Numbered from the stretch's first letter, positions 31,858 through 41,991 are shown. The stretch: 64,000 bases of DNA from Ahaetulla prasina (GCF_028640845.1 NC_080542.1:137570346-137634345), one strand, 5' to 3'. The notes: generated by a model from the sequence alone, not told the origin. Translations and numbers: made by a program.

Positions 31858-31865
31858 TTTATCAT
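31485..31865 (-). pseudogene. L2-like LINE ORF2 C-terminal domain
   Basis: The frame reads HITPLLRRLHWLPEAFRVHF, then FKALHGLGPGYLRDRL and LWNELPPGLCQIPDLRTF, ending FRCELKTHLFIRA. This is the conserved C-terminal segment (HWLP, YK/FKALxGLxPxYL, LWNxLP, FKxxLKTHLF) of L2-clade non-LTR retrotransposons. There is no catalytic part because the copy is 5'-truncated. The frame has no internal stop over 120 codons, suggesting a fairly recent insertion. Confidence 0.75.
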
Positions 31866-31967
31866 TTGTTTGGCAGTTCCTTGATGTTTGACAGTTTCTT
31901 GATTGGGATATTATTTGCTATTTGATTATTGGTCTACTATTAACCTTGAGGTTAATCACTGGTCATG

Positions 31968-32484
31968 TCAGATTGCTTCTTTTGGTCTTTTTGTTTTCTT
32001 TTTGGCTTTTTTATTGTCTTTTTTGAATAGTATATAGCAGTTATTTATCTCTATGTGCCTGTTGATGGCTGATTTGTCAGAGTGCCAGGTTTCCAGGAAT
32101 TCTCTAGAGTTTTTGGACTTGGCTTGGTCTAGGATGCTCACAGTTTCCCTGATGAAACTATGATTAAGTCTGTCCATGAGTTGTAAAATTAAGGAGTTTT
32201 CATCATGTCTTCTAACTTCTTCTAGTTCCTGTAAAGGGATACACTCTGCTAGTTTTCTGCCTAGGTGTCCTACAATAGTGGTTGTTGCAATCCTTACATT
32301 GTGTGTTATAGATTAGTCCTGCTTTTTCTTCTGGAGCTGCTGGGATTTTTGGTTTATTTAGTATGTTTTGGAGAAGTTTAGTTGGTTTGCGTGTTGTAGT
32401 AAAGCTGTGAAGTTGTAATAGTCTGTTTGTGATTTCTGAGATGTTTTTGATTCCTTTGGTAAATTTTATTCTTTTGAGAGCCAT
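31968..32484 (-). pseudogene. PLE GIY-YIG endonuclease region, frameshifted
   Basis: Two minus-strand frames. The first (32484-32212) has GIKNISEITNRLLQLH, then TRKPTKLLQNILNKPK, and the nuclease start GLIYNTQCKDCNNHY, where GIY-YIG is degenerate (G-L-I-Y, and H-Y-C instead of Y-V-G). The second (32177-31968) has SILDQAKSKNSREFLETW then SDKSAINRHIEIN, the distal part of PLE nucleases. A frame break lies near 32180-32225. The upstream RT catalytic core is missing. Inferred inactive. Confidence 0.72.
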
Positions 32485-32698
32485 AGTGGCATAGTGTTTA
32501 GAATGCAGTACTGCAGGTTACCAGCAGGTTATAGCAGTTCAATTCTCAATGGTTCAAGGTTGACTCAGCCTTCCATTCTTCCAAGGTTGGTAAAATGAGG
32601 ACCCGGATTGTTGGAGGCAATATGCTGACTCTGTAAACTACTTAGATAGGACTGTAAAGCACTGTGATATGGTATATAAATCTAAATGCTATGCTATT
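32477..32698 (+). mobile_element. MIR/CORE-like tRNA SINE
   Basis: Head gagagccatagtggcatagt with a weak B-box (gcagttcaattctc), then the middle gttgactcagccttccattc and ttggtaaaatgaggacccgg, which is shared with the SINE at 26079, and the end taaagcactgtgatatggta. Resembles CORE/MIR-type SINE organisation; the name is from memory. Confidence 0.55.
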
Positions 32699-32745
32699 TT
32701 TATTGAAGATGTGGTTGATCATTATGTGTGTATTCTCTAATGGTC

Positions 32746-32868
32746 AATAGAATAGAATAGAATAGAACAGAACAGAACAGAACAGAACTGAACTGAACTG
32801 AACTGAACTGAACTGAACTGAACTGAACTGAACTGAACTGAACTGAATTGAATTGAATTGAATTGAAT
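32746..32868. repeat. Ordered pentanucleotide array (AATAG/AACAG/AACTG/AATTG)
   Basis: Counting left to right: 4 AATAG, 4 AACAG, 12 AACTG, 4 AATTG. Each block differs from its neighbour by a single base, so variants are sorted rather than scattered. Confidence 0.95.
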
Positions 32869-33041
32869 TTTTTATTGGCCAAGTGTGATTGGACACACAA
32901 GGAATTTGTCTTAGTGCATAGGCTCTCAGTGTACATAAAAGAAAAGATATCTTCATCAAGGTACAACACTTACAACACTTAATGATGATCATAGTGTACA
33001 AATTTAACACTTAATGATACAACACTTAATGATAGTCATAG
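32746..33041 (-). mobile_element. Snake1-type LINE 3' end
   Basis: Minus strand: untranslated tail (tgtgtccaatcacacttgg, then ccaataaaaa) running into the pentanucleotide array at 32746-32868. Only about 170 bp of LINE sequence remains, and the Gypsy element is inserted at its 5' edge. Confidence 0.8.
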
Positions 33042-33046
33042 ACTAC

Positions 33047-33234
33047 TGTTATGTTCGGGCAATGAAGAGGCAGGAGACGATACAAGTGACAACAGCTCTT
33101 TGGTTTATTGTGATCCCAGTAAAAGCCAACAGGCAAAAAACCCTCTTTAAATAGTATTTTGGCTGAGGCATCAGCCAATCAGCAACGTGCATTTTCCTGC
33201 CCAAATTTCCCTCCTAAAATTCAAATACATTACA
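33047..33234 (-). repeat. Gypsy 3' LTR
   Basis: 188 bp. On the minus strand it contains TATA-like CTATTTAAAG (33145-33154) and, downstream of it, a polyadenylation signal AATAAA (33104-33109). Differs from the other LTR at four positions that I can see, about 2%. Confidence 0.93.
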
Positions 33235-33250
33235 CTCCTCCCCTCCCAGA
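33235..33250 (-). promoter_or_regulatory. Polypurine tract of Gypsy element
   Basis: Minus strand TTCTGGGAGGGGAGGAG sits directly against the 3' LTR, the expected plus-strand primer site. Confidence 0.85.
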
Positions 33251-33296
33251 ACACTTTTTACCATATTTACATAGTTTTTTGCATAACATTTGCATG

Positions 33297-34905
33297 TTAT
33301 TTTTCCATGTAGTCACGCAGGTAGACAGGGCGTCTCCTAACTCTTTTGGACCTGCGCAATTCATTCCCTGGAAGTGAGTCGAGCTGGTCGGAGGGACTGT
33401 TTGTTCCTCCCAGCTCCTCCTCTGAGCCATCTGGCCCTGGATTATTGTCAGAGTCGTCCCTGCTGTCCTCCGGAGGAGCCGGTTGGTGTCGCTGGACTTC
33501 TTCAGACTCAGCTAAGTCCTCCAATCGCCTCGGGGTTGAGTTAGCTGTTGGTTCAAATATTGTGTAGTCAGGGTCTGGCTGTTTGGTTTCTGGATTGTTT
33601 TGTATTCTTTTTTGTAATTGATCTATGTGGCGTCTCCACACTCGGCCGTCCCCCATGTCCACTATGTATGACTTTGGGCCCGTCACTCCTACAATTGTTC
33701 CCTTTAGCCACGCTGGGCCCTCACTATAGTTATGGGCCCATACCGGGTCACCTGTTGCCATTGTTCTGGTTCTTCCCTTTATGCTTTGGTACCCATCAGG
33801 GAAGTATGTTGGGTTTAACCGATCTGGGGGCACCGGAATCTTCTACCCATTAATAACTCCGCTGGGCTGCGACCGGTGGTCACACAGGGGGTTCTATATT
33901 GGACTGCCAGGAAGGTATTGTATTGCCTTATACACTGTAAGCCACCCTGAGTCTTCAGAGAAGGGCGGGATATAAATGTAAACAAAACAAAAAAAAGGTA
34001 TCAATTTTGGATTGCCAATCTCCTGGGCTAATTCTAGATAGCGCTTCCTTGGCACTGTATACGAAACGTTCTGCAAGTCCATTCGTCGCCGGGTGGAAAG
34101 GTACCGAGAGGACATGTCGGATGCCCTCTTCTGCCAAGTACCCCTCAAACTGGGTGAACTGTGGGCCGTTATCGGACACTAGAGTGTCGGGTAACCCGTG
34201 TGTCACAAATAAATGCCTCAAGACTGTGATTACAGCTTCCGCTGTTGTGTTTTTCATGAGTAAAATTTCTAACCACTTCGAGTAGGCATCTACTACAATT
34301 AAGAAGGTTTGCCCATGGAACAGCCCGGCAAAATCTGTGTGGATCCTGGACCAAGGACCCTGGGGTTTCTCCCAATCCCTTATGGGGGCTGTTGTGGGTA
34401 GTGGCCTTGATTCTTGACATGCTTGGCATTTCCCTACCCGGTCGCTAATGTCTTTATCCATTTGTGGCCACCACACGTAACTTCTCGCTAGGCTTTTCAT
34501 CCTCACAATCCCCGGGTGGCCCACATGCAATAGTTCCAACACATGCCCTCGTAATTTGTCCGGAATAACCATTCTATCCCCCCATAACAGACAACCCCCT
34601 TGTACCGACAGTTCCGAATGCTTTTTTGTAAACTCTTTGAAATGATCCCCTGGTGCAGCGGGCCATCCCCTCTGCACCCAACCGATCACAGTTCTTACAA
34701 CAATGTCTTTGTAAGATGCCCTAGTCACTTCCGTAGAAGTGACTGGGCCAGAGTCCAAAAAGTCAATTAACAAGACGGGCGTCCCTGGGGTCGGGTCTTC
34801 AATAGTCTCTGGCAACGGGCATCTACTTAAAGCATCTGCATGTCCCAAGTCCTTGCCCGGTCGGTGAGACAGTTTGTACGAATATGCTGCCAGGAAAATA
34901 GTCAA
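33297..34905 (-). pseudogene. Gypsy integrase and C-terminal tail (interrupted)
   Basis: From 34905 downward: RNase H end and linker (YKLSHRPGKDLGHADALSR), the integrase zinc-binding HHCC region (HVGHPG, then CQAC), and catalytic DDE blocks (HTDFAG, SDNGPQFTQF, and GLAERF with the Glu). The frame is then split by a 76-bp retroelement tail at 33919-33994 and shifts again near 33830. The distal part (33833-33297) has the integrase C-terminal GPKSYIVDMGDGRVWRRHID block. An acidic, Pro-rich tail ends RSKRVRRRPVYLRDYMEK. The catalytic residues are visible but the gene is not continuous. Confidence 0.85.
33919..33994 (+). mobile_element. 76-bp truncated LINE/SINE tail inside integrase
   Basis: A fragment gtaagccaccctgagtcttc then gggcgggatataaatgtaaa with an A-rich end, flanked by perfect aaggtat duplications (33912-33918, 33995-34001). 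Integrase reading continues across the duplications, so this inserted after the Gypsy element. The sequence matches the tail of the SINEs at 26079-27690. Confidence 0.85.
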
Positions 34906-36220
34906 TGGGTCAGCCTGGGTGATAATGCAACCGGTGTTGGACGGTCCCCCGCCAAGAGTCCCAATAAAGGTCTGTGGTCTGTGACTATTTCAAATTGACG
35001 CCCAAACAAGTACTCGTGGAATTTTTTAACCCCAGAAACTATAGCCAGGGCTTCCCGGTCCAGTTGGCTATAGTTCCTTTCCGCTGCGGACATCGTGTGG
35101 GGAAAATATGCGATAGGGGCTTCTGAACCGTTCGGTAACCTGTGGCTGAGGACAGCCCCTACCCCGTAGGGTGATGCATCACAAACTAGTACTAGTGGCA
35201 ACGTCCCATTGTACTGAATTAGAAGGCTATCACTGGACAAGAGATTCTTAACACCTTCAAATGCCTTAGCCTCAACCCTGCCCCAAGTCCAAACAGCTTT
35301 TTTCGCTAGCAGTTTATGTAGCGGTTCGGCTACCGTTGCCTTATTTTTTAAAAATACTGCATAGAAGTTTACAAGCCCCAAAAATGCTTGTAATTCTGTT
35401 TTGTTTTTTGGGGTTGGAGCCTTTCTAATGGCTCGCACTTTGCTCTCAGTTGGGTGGATGCCTTCCTTATCTATCCGGTAACCCAAGAATTCTACAGATT
35501 CAACTCCTATCTGGCATTTGTTGAGTTTAACCTTAAGCCCCGCAGACCTGAAAATGCCCAAAACCTTCCGCAATTTGACCCCTAATTCTTCCAAGTTTTC
35601 TGCTGATACCAGTACATCGTCGAAATATGGAACTACTCCCGGTAGACCCTGTAGGAGTCGTTCCATTAGGTTTTGGAATAACCCGGGGGCTACACTAACT
35701 CCGAACTGAAGTCGAGTGCATTTAAAAGTGCCCCGATGTGTGACAATCGTCTGCGCTTTGGCCGTTCCGTTGTCAACCGGTAATTGTTGGTAGGCTTGAG
35801 CCAGATCGAGTTTGGCAAAGACCTGTCCCTGCCCTAACGAGTGCAACAAATGTTGCACTACGGGAACAGGGTAAGCACTCTTTTGCAATGCTTTGTTAAG
35901 CGTTGCCTTATAGTCAGTGCAAATCCGGACTGATCCGTCCGGTTTGACTGGGGCACTATTGGTGTCTCCCATTTTGCATGGTCGACGGGGACTAGTATTC
36001 CCTGGCTTACTAATTTATCTAGTTCCCTGTCAATCTTGGGTTTGAGGGCGAATGGGACCCTCCTAGCTTTTAATCTAATGGGAGCCACCTGGGGGTCCAA
36101 ATTGAATGAAATGGGGGTCCCCACGTACTTGTCCAGGCTGTCTTGAAAAACGTCCTCGAATTCCTTCAACAATTCGTCCTTCAGGTTGACTCCATTGCTG
36201 TGGATCCCGGTTATGCCCAT
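34902..36220 (-). pseudogene. Gypsy reverse transcriptase-RNase H (frameshifted)
   Basis: Minus strand in two frames. 36220-35858 holds the N-terminal RT part (VGTPISFNLDPQVAPIRLKA, then LDKLVSQGILVPVDHAKWE). After a frameshift near 35950 the second frame (35972-34902) holds the palm: KLDLAQAYQQLPVD, LQFGVSVAPGLFQNLM, and the catalytic Y-F-D-D (35615-35630) in VVPYFDDVLVSA. RNase H follows, starting VLVCDASPYGVGAVLSH, with LDREALAIV and the EIVTDHRPL block. A further frame change at about 34905 leads into integrase. All expected motifs are seen in normal order. Inactive because of frameshifts. Confidence 0.88.
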
Positions 36221-36222
36221 TC

Positions 36223-37419
36223 CTAGGGCTTGAAACCAGTCCAGTCCCAGTAACTGGGCAGGTTTCCGTCAACAATGGTGATCGGCAGGGTTTTCTTGAA
36301 TTGTCCATATCTTACTCTGACCGTTGTGGCTCCTTTAACGGGGATCCGGTTTCCCTGGTAGTCTTGCACTCTCAGCTTTTGGGGTTGCAACTGTCGTTTC
36401 GCGACTTCTGGCAGGTCCTGTGCGACCGTGTCCCAGGACATAATCGTGATTGATGAGCCGGTATCCACCTCCATTTTACACTGCACTCCTTCGATGTAGG
36501 TCTTAGTGAATATTTTCTTTTCTAGTCGTGTCGATGCGTGGCCCACTCGCACAGTGGTGTGATTCGACTTCGCGCCTTTTTTGAACTGGCCAATCCCTGG
36601 CCGCTTCGCTGAACCGGCGCCCTGTTGATTGGCCGGTTTGAATCTTTGGTGGGAAGGTTGGGAGGCTCGACAGGCCTGAGCTATGTGTCCTTTCTTTTCA
36701 CACCGCTGACAAATCACGTCTTTGAAACTGCAATTCTGTCATTGGTGTTGGCCTCCGCAACTCACGCACTCATCCCGGTCGCCTCTCTCCGGCCTCCCGG
36801 TGTGGAAAACCTCTTCCTCACCGTCCGATTCGGCCTGGATTTCTTTGCTGTGGACTGGCGTTGCTTTCGCCGTGGCATTCGGCATGTTCGGCTTTTGTAA
36901 GGTTTCCGCCGCTTTGGTGGACATCTCATGTGCCCTGGCCTCATCCAGGGCTATCGCCAGGGTTAGGTTGCTTTTCGACAGCAGCCGCCTCTGTAGTCGG
37001 ATGTCCCTGACCCCACAAATGAGTTGTTCTAATAAAGAGTCCTCCAAGTCTTTATACTCACAGTGGTTTGCGGCTTTCCTTAATGCGGCCATGTACACGC
37101 TTATCGATTCGCCCTCTCGCTGAACTCTTTGCCTCAACTCGAACCGTTGTACAAACTTCGATGGCACCGATGCATAGTGTGCTCATAGCATCTTCTGTAG
37201 CATTTGCCATGGCACCGACTCTACCGGCGTTGGTTCTGACAGCGATTCGGCGGTATCGAAGACTTCTGGCCCACAGTGGCTCAGGAAGTAAGCATGCTTC
37301 CGATTATCCAATACTCCTTGCAGTTTGTTAGCTTCGAGGAAACACTCGAAACGAGCCATGTACGACCCCCATTTCTCCTTGGCTGGGTCAAATGGCGCTG
37401 GCGGCGTATAGCTAGACAT
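36223..37419 (-). pseudogene. Gypsy gag-protease (two stops, one frameshift)
   Basis: One reading frame on the minus strand starts MSSYTPPAPFDPAKEKWGSY (37419), a typical Gypsy gag start. It continues as a capsid-like helical region (KFVQRFELRQRVQREGESIS) and two CCHC zinc knuckles: CVSCGGQH-x4-C, containing a stop at 36736-36738, and CQRCEKKGHIAQAC. The retropepsin motif EVDTGSSITIMS (near 36450-36470) follows in the same frame. A further stop lies at 37180-37182. A one-base deletion near 36250 shifts the junction to RT. Gag and protease thus appear fused in one frame, with gag about 230 codons before the protease, as in many vertebrate Gypsy elements. Confidence 0.85.
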
Positions 37420-37503
37420 CGCTATGTATCCGCTCTTGATACTGGCTGGGTTTGAAATTACGTTGTTCCTTCAGCTCTTTTCCTAGTCTCACTGCCTTCA
37501 ATA

Positions 37504-37521
37504 TCCCACCTTCGTCACCAA
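37504..37521 (-). promoter_or_regulatory. Primer-binding site of Gypsy element
   Basis: Minus strand TTGGTGACGAAGGTGGGA lies directly inside the 5' LTR. It begins with TGG after one base, as required to pair with a tRNA 3' CCA. The primer tRNA is not identified. Confidence 0.7.
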
Positions 37522-37709
37522 TGTTATGTTCGGGCAATGAAGAGGCAGGAGACGATACAAGTGACAACAGCTCTTTGGTTTATTGTGATCCCAGCAAAAG
37601 CCAACAGGCAAAAACCCCTCTTTAAATAGTATTTTGGCTGAGGCATCAGCCAATCACCAACGTGCATTTTCCCGCCCAAATTTCCCTCCTAAAATTCAAA
37701 TACATTACA
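37522..37709 (-). repeat. Gypsy 5' LTR
   Basis: 188 bp, same ends and same TATA-like and AATAAA elements as the 3' LTR. It drives transcription on the minus strand towards gag at 37419. Confidence 0.93.
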
Positions 37710-37714
37710 GCTAC

Positions 37715-38340
37715 AAATAAGCAATCAGGAGATGGTGTCATCTATGTACAAGATCCATACTTTGGGTCATATGTATGGAAGTGATACCAGGAACTCAACC
37801 TACAAAATTACTAAAGAATTGACAAAAAAAATCTTGGGCGTCTTGTAGGGGAAGCAAATAAAGAACTTCCCATATACTGCCTCCAAACAAAGACTTGACA
37901 ACAGCTGAAGATAAAATCATGGTCTCATTGATGTCTCAGCACTTTTTACATCCATAGATCCAGAATTAGCCAAAGAATCTATGAAAGCACTACTGCACAG
38001 CACGCTTATCTTAATCAAATATACCAAGATTGAAATGCTAGAATCAAAGCTCTTATCAACTTTTGCCTACCCACATACATTCAGTTTGACAGGCAAATAT
38101 ATCAAGAAATCAAAGGAACTCTCATGGGATTATCATTTTCAGGACTAATAGCAGAGACTGCAATGCAACATGTGGAACTTCCTTACATACAATTCAAAAT
38201 ATAGATCTGATACATGGTTGACACCTTGTCATTATATAAAAAAGAGCAACTAGAGAACACACAAATGCAAAAACATCAACAATGTTTTCTAAGGCATAAC
38301 ATTCACTAAGGATCTTTTGAAGGATTCCCTTCAGATCTGC
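37715..38340 (+). pseudogene. Penelope-like reverse transcriptase fragment
   Basis: Translating forward with frame changes gives PLE RT landmarks: STFYIHRSRISQRI near 37940 in one frame and the alternative reading SLFTSID-like before LAKESMKALL in another, then QIYQEIKGTLMGLSFSGLIA (about 38096-38155) and AETAMQHVEL. The catalytic Y-V-D-D region reads YMVDTL (about 38210), so it is lost. The order matches PLE palm motifs. No frame is intact. It adjoins the Gypsy element, whose target site may lie within it. Confidence 0.65.
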
Positions 38341-38380
38341 TGGGCTACAAGTCCTAGAACCCTAGTGACAACAACGAAAC

Positions 38381-38781
38381 CAGGGTTGGGCTGCTGGGGG
38401 TTTGTAGGGGTTCGGGAGAACCTCTAGCTAGGGGTTCTGTGCAGATTCTGTGCAGATTCTGTGCAGTTCGGAGAGTCCTCAAATCCCATTCCTGTCTGGC
38501 CCTGCCCACCCCACTCTGCTCCTTCTAGGAGTCCCCATGTGGTCCATTTTGGATGCAGATAAGTGCAGGGTGCATGTGGAGGCTCAGGGAGGGCGAAAAA
38601 CAGGCCTACTAGAAGCCTGGGGAGGTTGTTTTCACCCTCCCGGAGGCTCTGGAGCCTGGGGAGGGGAAAAACATGCCCCCCCTGTGGTGCAGGAGGCCAA
38701 CTAAGCCACACCCACCATGGCCATACCCACCCAGCAACTGGGCAGAGAACCCATTGCTAAAAATTTTGAAGCCCATCCCTG
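38381..38781. mobile_element. hAT-like element (401 bp)
   Basis: Ends CAGGGTTGGGCTGC and GAAGCCCATCCCTG are inverted. Flanks aacgaaac (38373-38380) and aatgaaac (38782-38789) match at 7 of 8. It contains three tandem copies of an 11-bp unit (ttctgtgcaga, about 38433-38465). Non-coding, inserted into PLE-like sequence. Confidence 0.8.
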
Positions 38782-38789
38782 AATGAAAC

Positions 38790-39464
38790 CAAGCATTTCT
38801 GGAAGGCATCATGTTGGAAATGGATGAACTAAACAACAATGGTTGTTCCAGAGCTATTTCGTTATGGGGAGAGAATGCTTATTTTGATATATCTGATAAC
38901 CAAGGGACTCATCTTGTCTTAGAAGTATTTGTCTGTTCTGTACTTGAAAGACAATATTAAGACATTGGTATTTGTGATTCATGGCTGCAATTCTCCTTTT
39001 TATTGCTTATGTCCAGCAGTGTGTAAAAGCCAAAGAAGGACAAACAGCCCATTAGTCTATTGTAGGGTATACTTACCTAAGACTCTCCTGCTCCCAAGAG
39101 TATGAGCCTATTGGAAAAAGGAAGAAGCAATTTGTATAAAGATGTGTAAAAGGAAAACGTGTTTTTCATCAATGCTGCTGAAATCCATTGTCTAACACTC
39201 CACAGGAGGGACTGTATAGATTCCCTGTAGGCTTTCAGGAGCTTTTATAAACTATCTTGTGGTGGGCTGACTAGAGAATAAAAACTATCAGATCCAATAC
39301 TCCACCAATCCTGCTGATCAAAATTTGCAAAGTAACAAACTTTACAATACTGCCTATCTTGCTGATGGGGTGAAAAAGAATGTATTTTCAGCAATAAACA
39401 ATTTTAACTCTTGAGTCAAACTATTGAGATAGTTTCTCCAAAAGCCATTCAGAATGAACTTCAA
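38790..39464. other. Unassigned sequence
   Basis: Early part may continue the PLE fragment (ggaaggcatcatgttggaaa). The rest is not recognised. Confidence 0.3.
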
Positions 39465-39880
39465 TTTTTTTTATACACATTAAAACATAAGACAAACATA
39501 TGACATTTATATATATTTCACTATTTCTTATCAGCTATTCAGAGTGGTCCTTTCTTACTATATATACATATTTTAATCCTATCTTATTTTACTTTTATCA
39601 TCTATCTTCTTTTATTTCATCTACACTCTACCTATTGTTCAGCTTTCTTATCTTTCCTATTTTCTAACCATTCATACCATCTACAACACCAGACCTTATA
39701 GTATTCTGTATCTTCTTTTTCTTTGATTTCTTTTGTGAGTTTATCCATCTCAGTGCATTCTAGAATTTTCTTAATTAGATCTTCCTCTGTTGGTGGGTTC
39801 TCTTTTTTCCAGTTTTGCGCTATGCTAGATGTGCCGCCGTTAATATGTGTAGTATTAAGTATTGTGTAATTTGTGTGATT
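39465..39880 (-). mobile_element. L1 ORF2 C-terminal fragment
   Basis: Minus strand from about 39835: INGGTSSIAQNWKKENPPTE, then EEDLIKKILECTEMDKLTKE. This is the L1 ORF2 C-terminal block (A-x-NWK, PT-x-E-x-L, AEMDKLT-like). It is followed by decayed 3' sequence and a T-rich left end. It is 5'-truncated. Confidence 0.7.
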
Positions 39881-40252
39881 TTCTGTTGGGATCCCTAAAA
39901 GGAATTGTTCTGAGCTTCAATACTTAAAATAGGACTTATTTATGATAAACCATATTTTTAAGGAAAGAGTCTATAATGAAGACTGACCATCATCAAGACG
40001 GTTCAAGGGATTCTTATCTGAAAATATATAAAACAAATGCTAGTTCAAGGTTCCTACAACTCATTCATGCAACAGCTGACTGAATCTGATGCTACCCCTG
40101 GATAAATGCACAATTAAGCAACAGACAAAATAATATTAGAGCTCTGTGAACTCTGGATGAAGATTCGACTTCTTTTAAAGAAAAATCTGGAATTATTTCT
40201 TACCTATCAAATTAAGAAAATTTGTGGAGGGAAAGGAAAGGGAAAGTTTGGC
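39881..40252. other. Unassigned sequence
   Basis: No gene or repeat family seen. Confidence 0.3.
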
Positions 40253-40260
40253 ATCATACT

Positions 40261-40511
40261 CAGAAATGGGTTTCAGCAGGTTCTGACCAGTTCTGGAGAA
40301 ACGGTAGCAGAAATTTTGACTAGTTTGGAGAAGCGGTAGTAAAAATTCTGACTGGCCCCACCCCCATCTATTTTCTGCCTCCCAAGTCCCAGCTGATCAG
40401 GAAGAAATGGGGATTTTGCAGTATCCTTTCCCTACCACGCCCACCAAGCCACACCCACCAAGCCACCATACCCACAGAACCGGTAGTAAAGAATTTTGAA
40501 TCCCACCACTG
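40261..40511 (-). mobile_element. hAT MITE, family A
   Basis: Perfect 8-bp target duplication atcatact (40253-40260, 40512-40519). Minus orientation: begins CAGTGGTGGGATTC and contains ttactaccggttctgtgggt and ggggattttgcagt (plus). Confidence 0.88.
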
Positions 40512-40639
40512 ATCATACTCATACCTATTGCACTGATGAATCTGTTTTTGTATATAATGTTATTTTGAAGGACATTTATTTAGTATAGCATAAAATCTTA
40601 CGGGAGATTTTACTGTGGCAGTGGAGTTTTCGTACCACA

Positions 40640-40642
<3 letters not shown>

Positions 40643-40720
<78 letters not shown>
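40643..40720. repeat. (AT)n microsatellite
   Basis: About 78 bp of uninterrupted AT, ending exactly where PLE terminal sequence ccaaagacctacatacaaac begins. Confidence 0.92.
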
Positions 40721-40722
<2 letters not shown>

Positions 40723-41055
40723 AAAGACCTACATACAAACACCCGTGAAAACCTCAGAAAACATATATATATGTTTGGTTATTCGGGTTTCCTCCCACGT
40801 AAAATTGGAAGTGTCTTGGCGACGTTTTGACGAAGTCTCATTCGTCATCTTCAGGCTTCAGCTTCGTGCTTCTGGGAGCAATGTGTGATTGCAGCTGTTT
40901 CTTCCTTTTTAACTGCTAGTGGGGGTTTGAACTGATTGGGTGGGAGCTTGTCTGTGCTCTGATTGGATGGGGTTTTTTTGCGGGAGAAAACCCAAATAAT
41001 TTTGCGGGAGAAAACCCGAATAACCAAAAACCTACATACAAACACCCACGAAAAT

Positions 41056-41064
<9 letters not shown>
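40721..41064. mobile_element. Penelope-like terminal repeats, inverted pair
   Basis: Two or three pieces of the PLE terminus of the 635-2165 family. Outer ends ccaaagacctacatacaaac (40721) and a degenerate match at 41029 are in the same direction. A body of about 200 bp between them (40776-40975, ggttattcgggtttcctccc onward) runs opposite. The hammerhead-like core (40819-40860, minus) reads AAAACGTC instead of GAAACGTC, so it is mutated. Confidence 0.7.

Positions 41065-41126
<62 letters not shown>
41065..41126. repeat. (CA)n(TA)n microsatellite
   Basis: CA run followed by TA run, directly after the PLE end tctcagaaaaca. Confidence 0.92.
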
Positions 41127-41514
41127 AAATCCTCTATTCTGTACTAAGGTAGTCTTCTGTGTAAATATGATTACAATTCTATATTATCTGCAATAAAGTA
41201 GTCTATTAAATTGTGTCATGTATGTGAAGCATATGTTCTAAGGACATTCTTCAACATAAATTTGAATATCCTGAGATTTATTGCTCTGTCTGGAGTCAAG
41301 GTTGATCTCTAATGAGGCCAGTTATTTAGGAATAACAGCAACAATGGAATCAATAAAAACTTAGGTCAACCAAACAAAGTTGCATTACTTAGAACAGCAT
41401 ATAATATGATATATTATCATATCTTCTATAACCATCCTAAATCATAGGGAAGGATCACTACTCAAAATTACCAAATCCTATCAAAACAAATAAGTGGACT
41501 GGATTCTCCATAGA
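41127..41514. other. Unassigned sequence
   Basis: Nothing recognised. Confidence 0.3.
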
Positions 41515-41522
41515 CATTGGAG

Positions 41523-41991
41523 CAGTGGTGAAATTTGAACTGGTTTAGTACCAGTTCGCTGGCTGTGCATGTGTTCTGCATGCACATGCACAGTGTGCAC
41601 CATGCACCAAATGCACCAAGCACCATGCACCAAATGCACCAAGCACACGCCAAAAGGAGGCATGGGGTAAGTAGAACAGCACACGGAGGGGGGGTGATCA
41701 GCTGTGGCACACAATCTTTTTTTTTCTTTTAAAAACATTTTTTTACAGTCTATTCAGCCAAATCAGTTGTAAAAAAATGCTTTTAAAAGTAAACAAAAGG
41801 CTCTGATGATCACACGGCTCAGCTGGGATCGTCAGAGCCTCTTTTTTTACCTTTTAAAAGCATTTTTTTAAGGAAGCGGCAAGCGGGGAAGCGGGTGGGC
41901 ATGGGATTTTTGCTACCGGTTCTCCAAACCACCCGCCGCCATCGCTACCGGATCGGCCAATCTGGTCCAAACCGGGAGCATTTCACCCCTG
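41523..41991. mobile_element. hAT element (469 bp), TIRs like family A
   Basis: Perfect 8-bp duplication cattggag (41515-41522, 41992-41999). Left end CAGTGGTGAAATTTGAAC, right end gagcATTTCACCCCTG. The interior includes copies of the CACCATGCACCAAATG repeat (41598-41645) and resembles the 1-kb element at 18531 near its right end (ctaccggatcggcca). Confidence 0.85.

Larger units (their letters stand above)
31125..32484 (-). mobile_element. Penelope-like element (second family), decayed
   Basis: The minus strand carries the RT-endonuclease C-terminus (32484 to 31968) and the terminal repeat (31260 to 31125, containing aaacaaccaaactcagagag and gagcaccaagga). It is split by an L2-like LINE insertion at 31268-31857. 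The same family is at 5298-6450. Confidence 0.75.
33047..37709 (-). mobile_element. Ty3/Gypsy LTR retrotransposon (full length, inactive)
   Basis: Two 188-bp LTRs (TG...CA) flank gag, protease, RT, RNase H and integrase remnants, in Ty3/Gypsy order on the minus strand. Target duplication: ctac on both sides (33043-33046 and 37711-37714), five bases if one mismatch is allowed. Total 4.66 kb. It lies between a Snake1-type LINE tail and a PLE RT fragment. The coding region has several stops and frameshifts and one nested insertion. Confidence 0.92.
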
